Below, one piece after another: positions 5,758 through 5,796 of a stretch of 5,796 bases of DNA. The position numbers and the translations under genes are program-made. Numbering within the stretch: position 1 is the first letter of the stretch; every line of letters begins with the position of its first letter. The DNA is taken from the NCBI GenBank assembly GCA_030151245.1, contig JASLEF010000036.1, forward strand, positions 1-5,796, in the 5' to 3' direction. The stretch comes from Ignatzschineria sp. (GTDB lineage Bacteria; Pseudomonadota; Gammaproteobacteria; Cardiobacteriales; Wohlfahrtiimonadaceae). The notes under the pieces are model-generated. The model saw only the letters and a program-made list of their open reading frames with translations. It was not told the origin of the DNA and made no database searches.

Positions 5758-5796
5758 TTATAGCTCCTCATTATTTTTTTGAACTTCGGCAAAATC
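5758..5796 (-). CDS. murE: C-terminal end of an upstream gene, probably murE (partial)
   Basis: The minus-strand frame entering from the right edge reads DFAEVQKNNEEL followed by TAA at 5760-5758, one base before the murF ATG. The ribosome site of murF lies within its last codons, the usual dcw arrangement. Position directly before murF, and a DxxEV pattern resembling MurE C-termini (where FxDxEVxR is common), suggest UDP-MurNAc-tripeptide synthetase. Only 12 residues are visible, so the identity rests mainly on gene order. Confidence 0.5.
   Translation of the reverse strand, partial: DFAEVQKNNEEL
5764..5769 (-). promoter_or_regulatory. Ribosome binding site that decides the murF start
   Basis: GAGGAG on the minus strand lies 7 bases before the ATG at 5756. 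It argues against the upstream TTG at 5792, which would extend murF into the preceding gene. Confidence 0.85.

Noticed and set aside
5757..5792. Upstream TTG start for murF at 5792 giving 462 residues
   Set aside because: It would overlap the end of the preceding gene and lies before the strong ribosome site that serves the ATG at 5756. The shorter form matches the family length.

Overview
The window reads as chromosomal DNA of a moderately AT-rich gammaproteobacterium. MraY closely resembles the Escherichia coli protein in length and motifs, and the malate dehydrogenase is the long type-2 form (326 residues) rather than the roughly 312-residue enteric form. This would fit a member of the Cardiobacteriales such as Ignatzschineria or Wohlfahrtiimonas, but that placement is an inference from memory, not a search.

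All confident genes lie on the minus strand, so they run right to left. At the right edge are the last 12 codons of what is probably murE, then murF (re-started at 5756) and mraY: the peptidoglycan-precursor part of the dcw cell-division cluster. They make UDP-MurNAc-pentapeptide and load it onto the lipid carrier. The 110-base gap between murF and mraY is unusually long for this cluster and holds an 8-codon reading frame behind a nearly perfect Shine-Dalgarno sequence. After mraY the expected murD-ftsW-murG genes are absent. Instead come mdh (TCA cycle), with its own promoter, and hemH (last step of haem synthesis), separated from mdh by a hairpin plus U-tract. A second, strong terminator lies after hemH.

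The left 720 bases are a tandem array: seven complete 93-bp units and a 69-bp partial unit, cut by the window edge on the left. The units differ at a handful of sites whose alleles are shuffled between copies, as expected from recombination or gene conversion. The unit length is a multiple of three, so one plus-strand frame stays open through the whole array (a 31-residue repeat). The same frame continues to base 927, next to the terminator, broken only by one TAA in the last unit. On the other strand each unit carries a complete 26-codon frame. Neither reading is proven to be translated. Between the array and the hemH terminator (721-934) there is only a short direct repeat, a palindrome and a small hairpin.

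The array is the most unusual part of the window. The tiny frame ahead of mraY and the hairpin ahead of hemH are the best candidates for local regulation.
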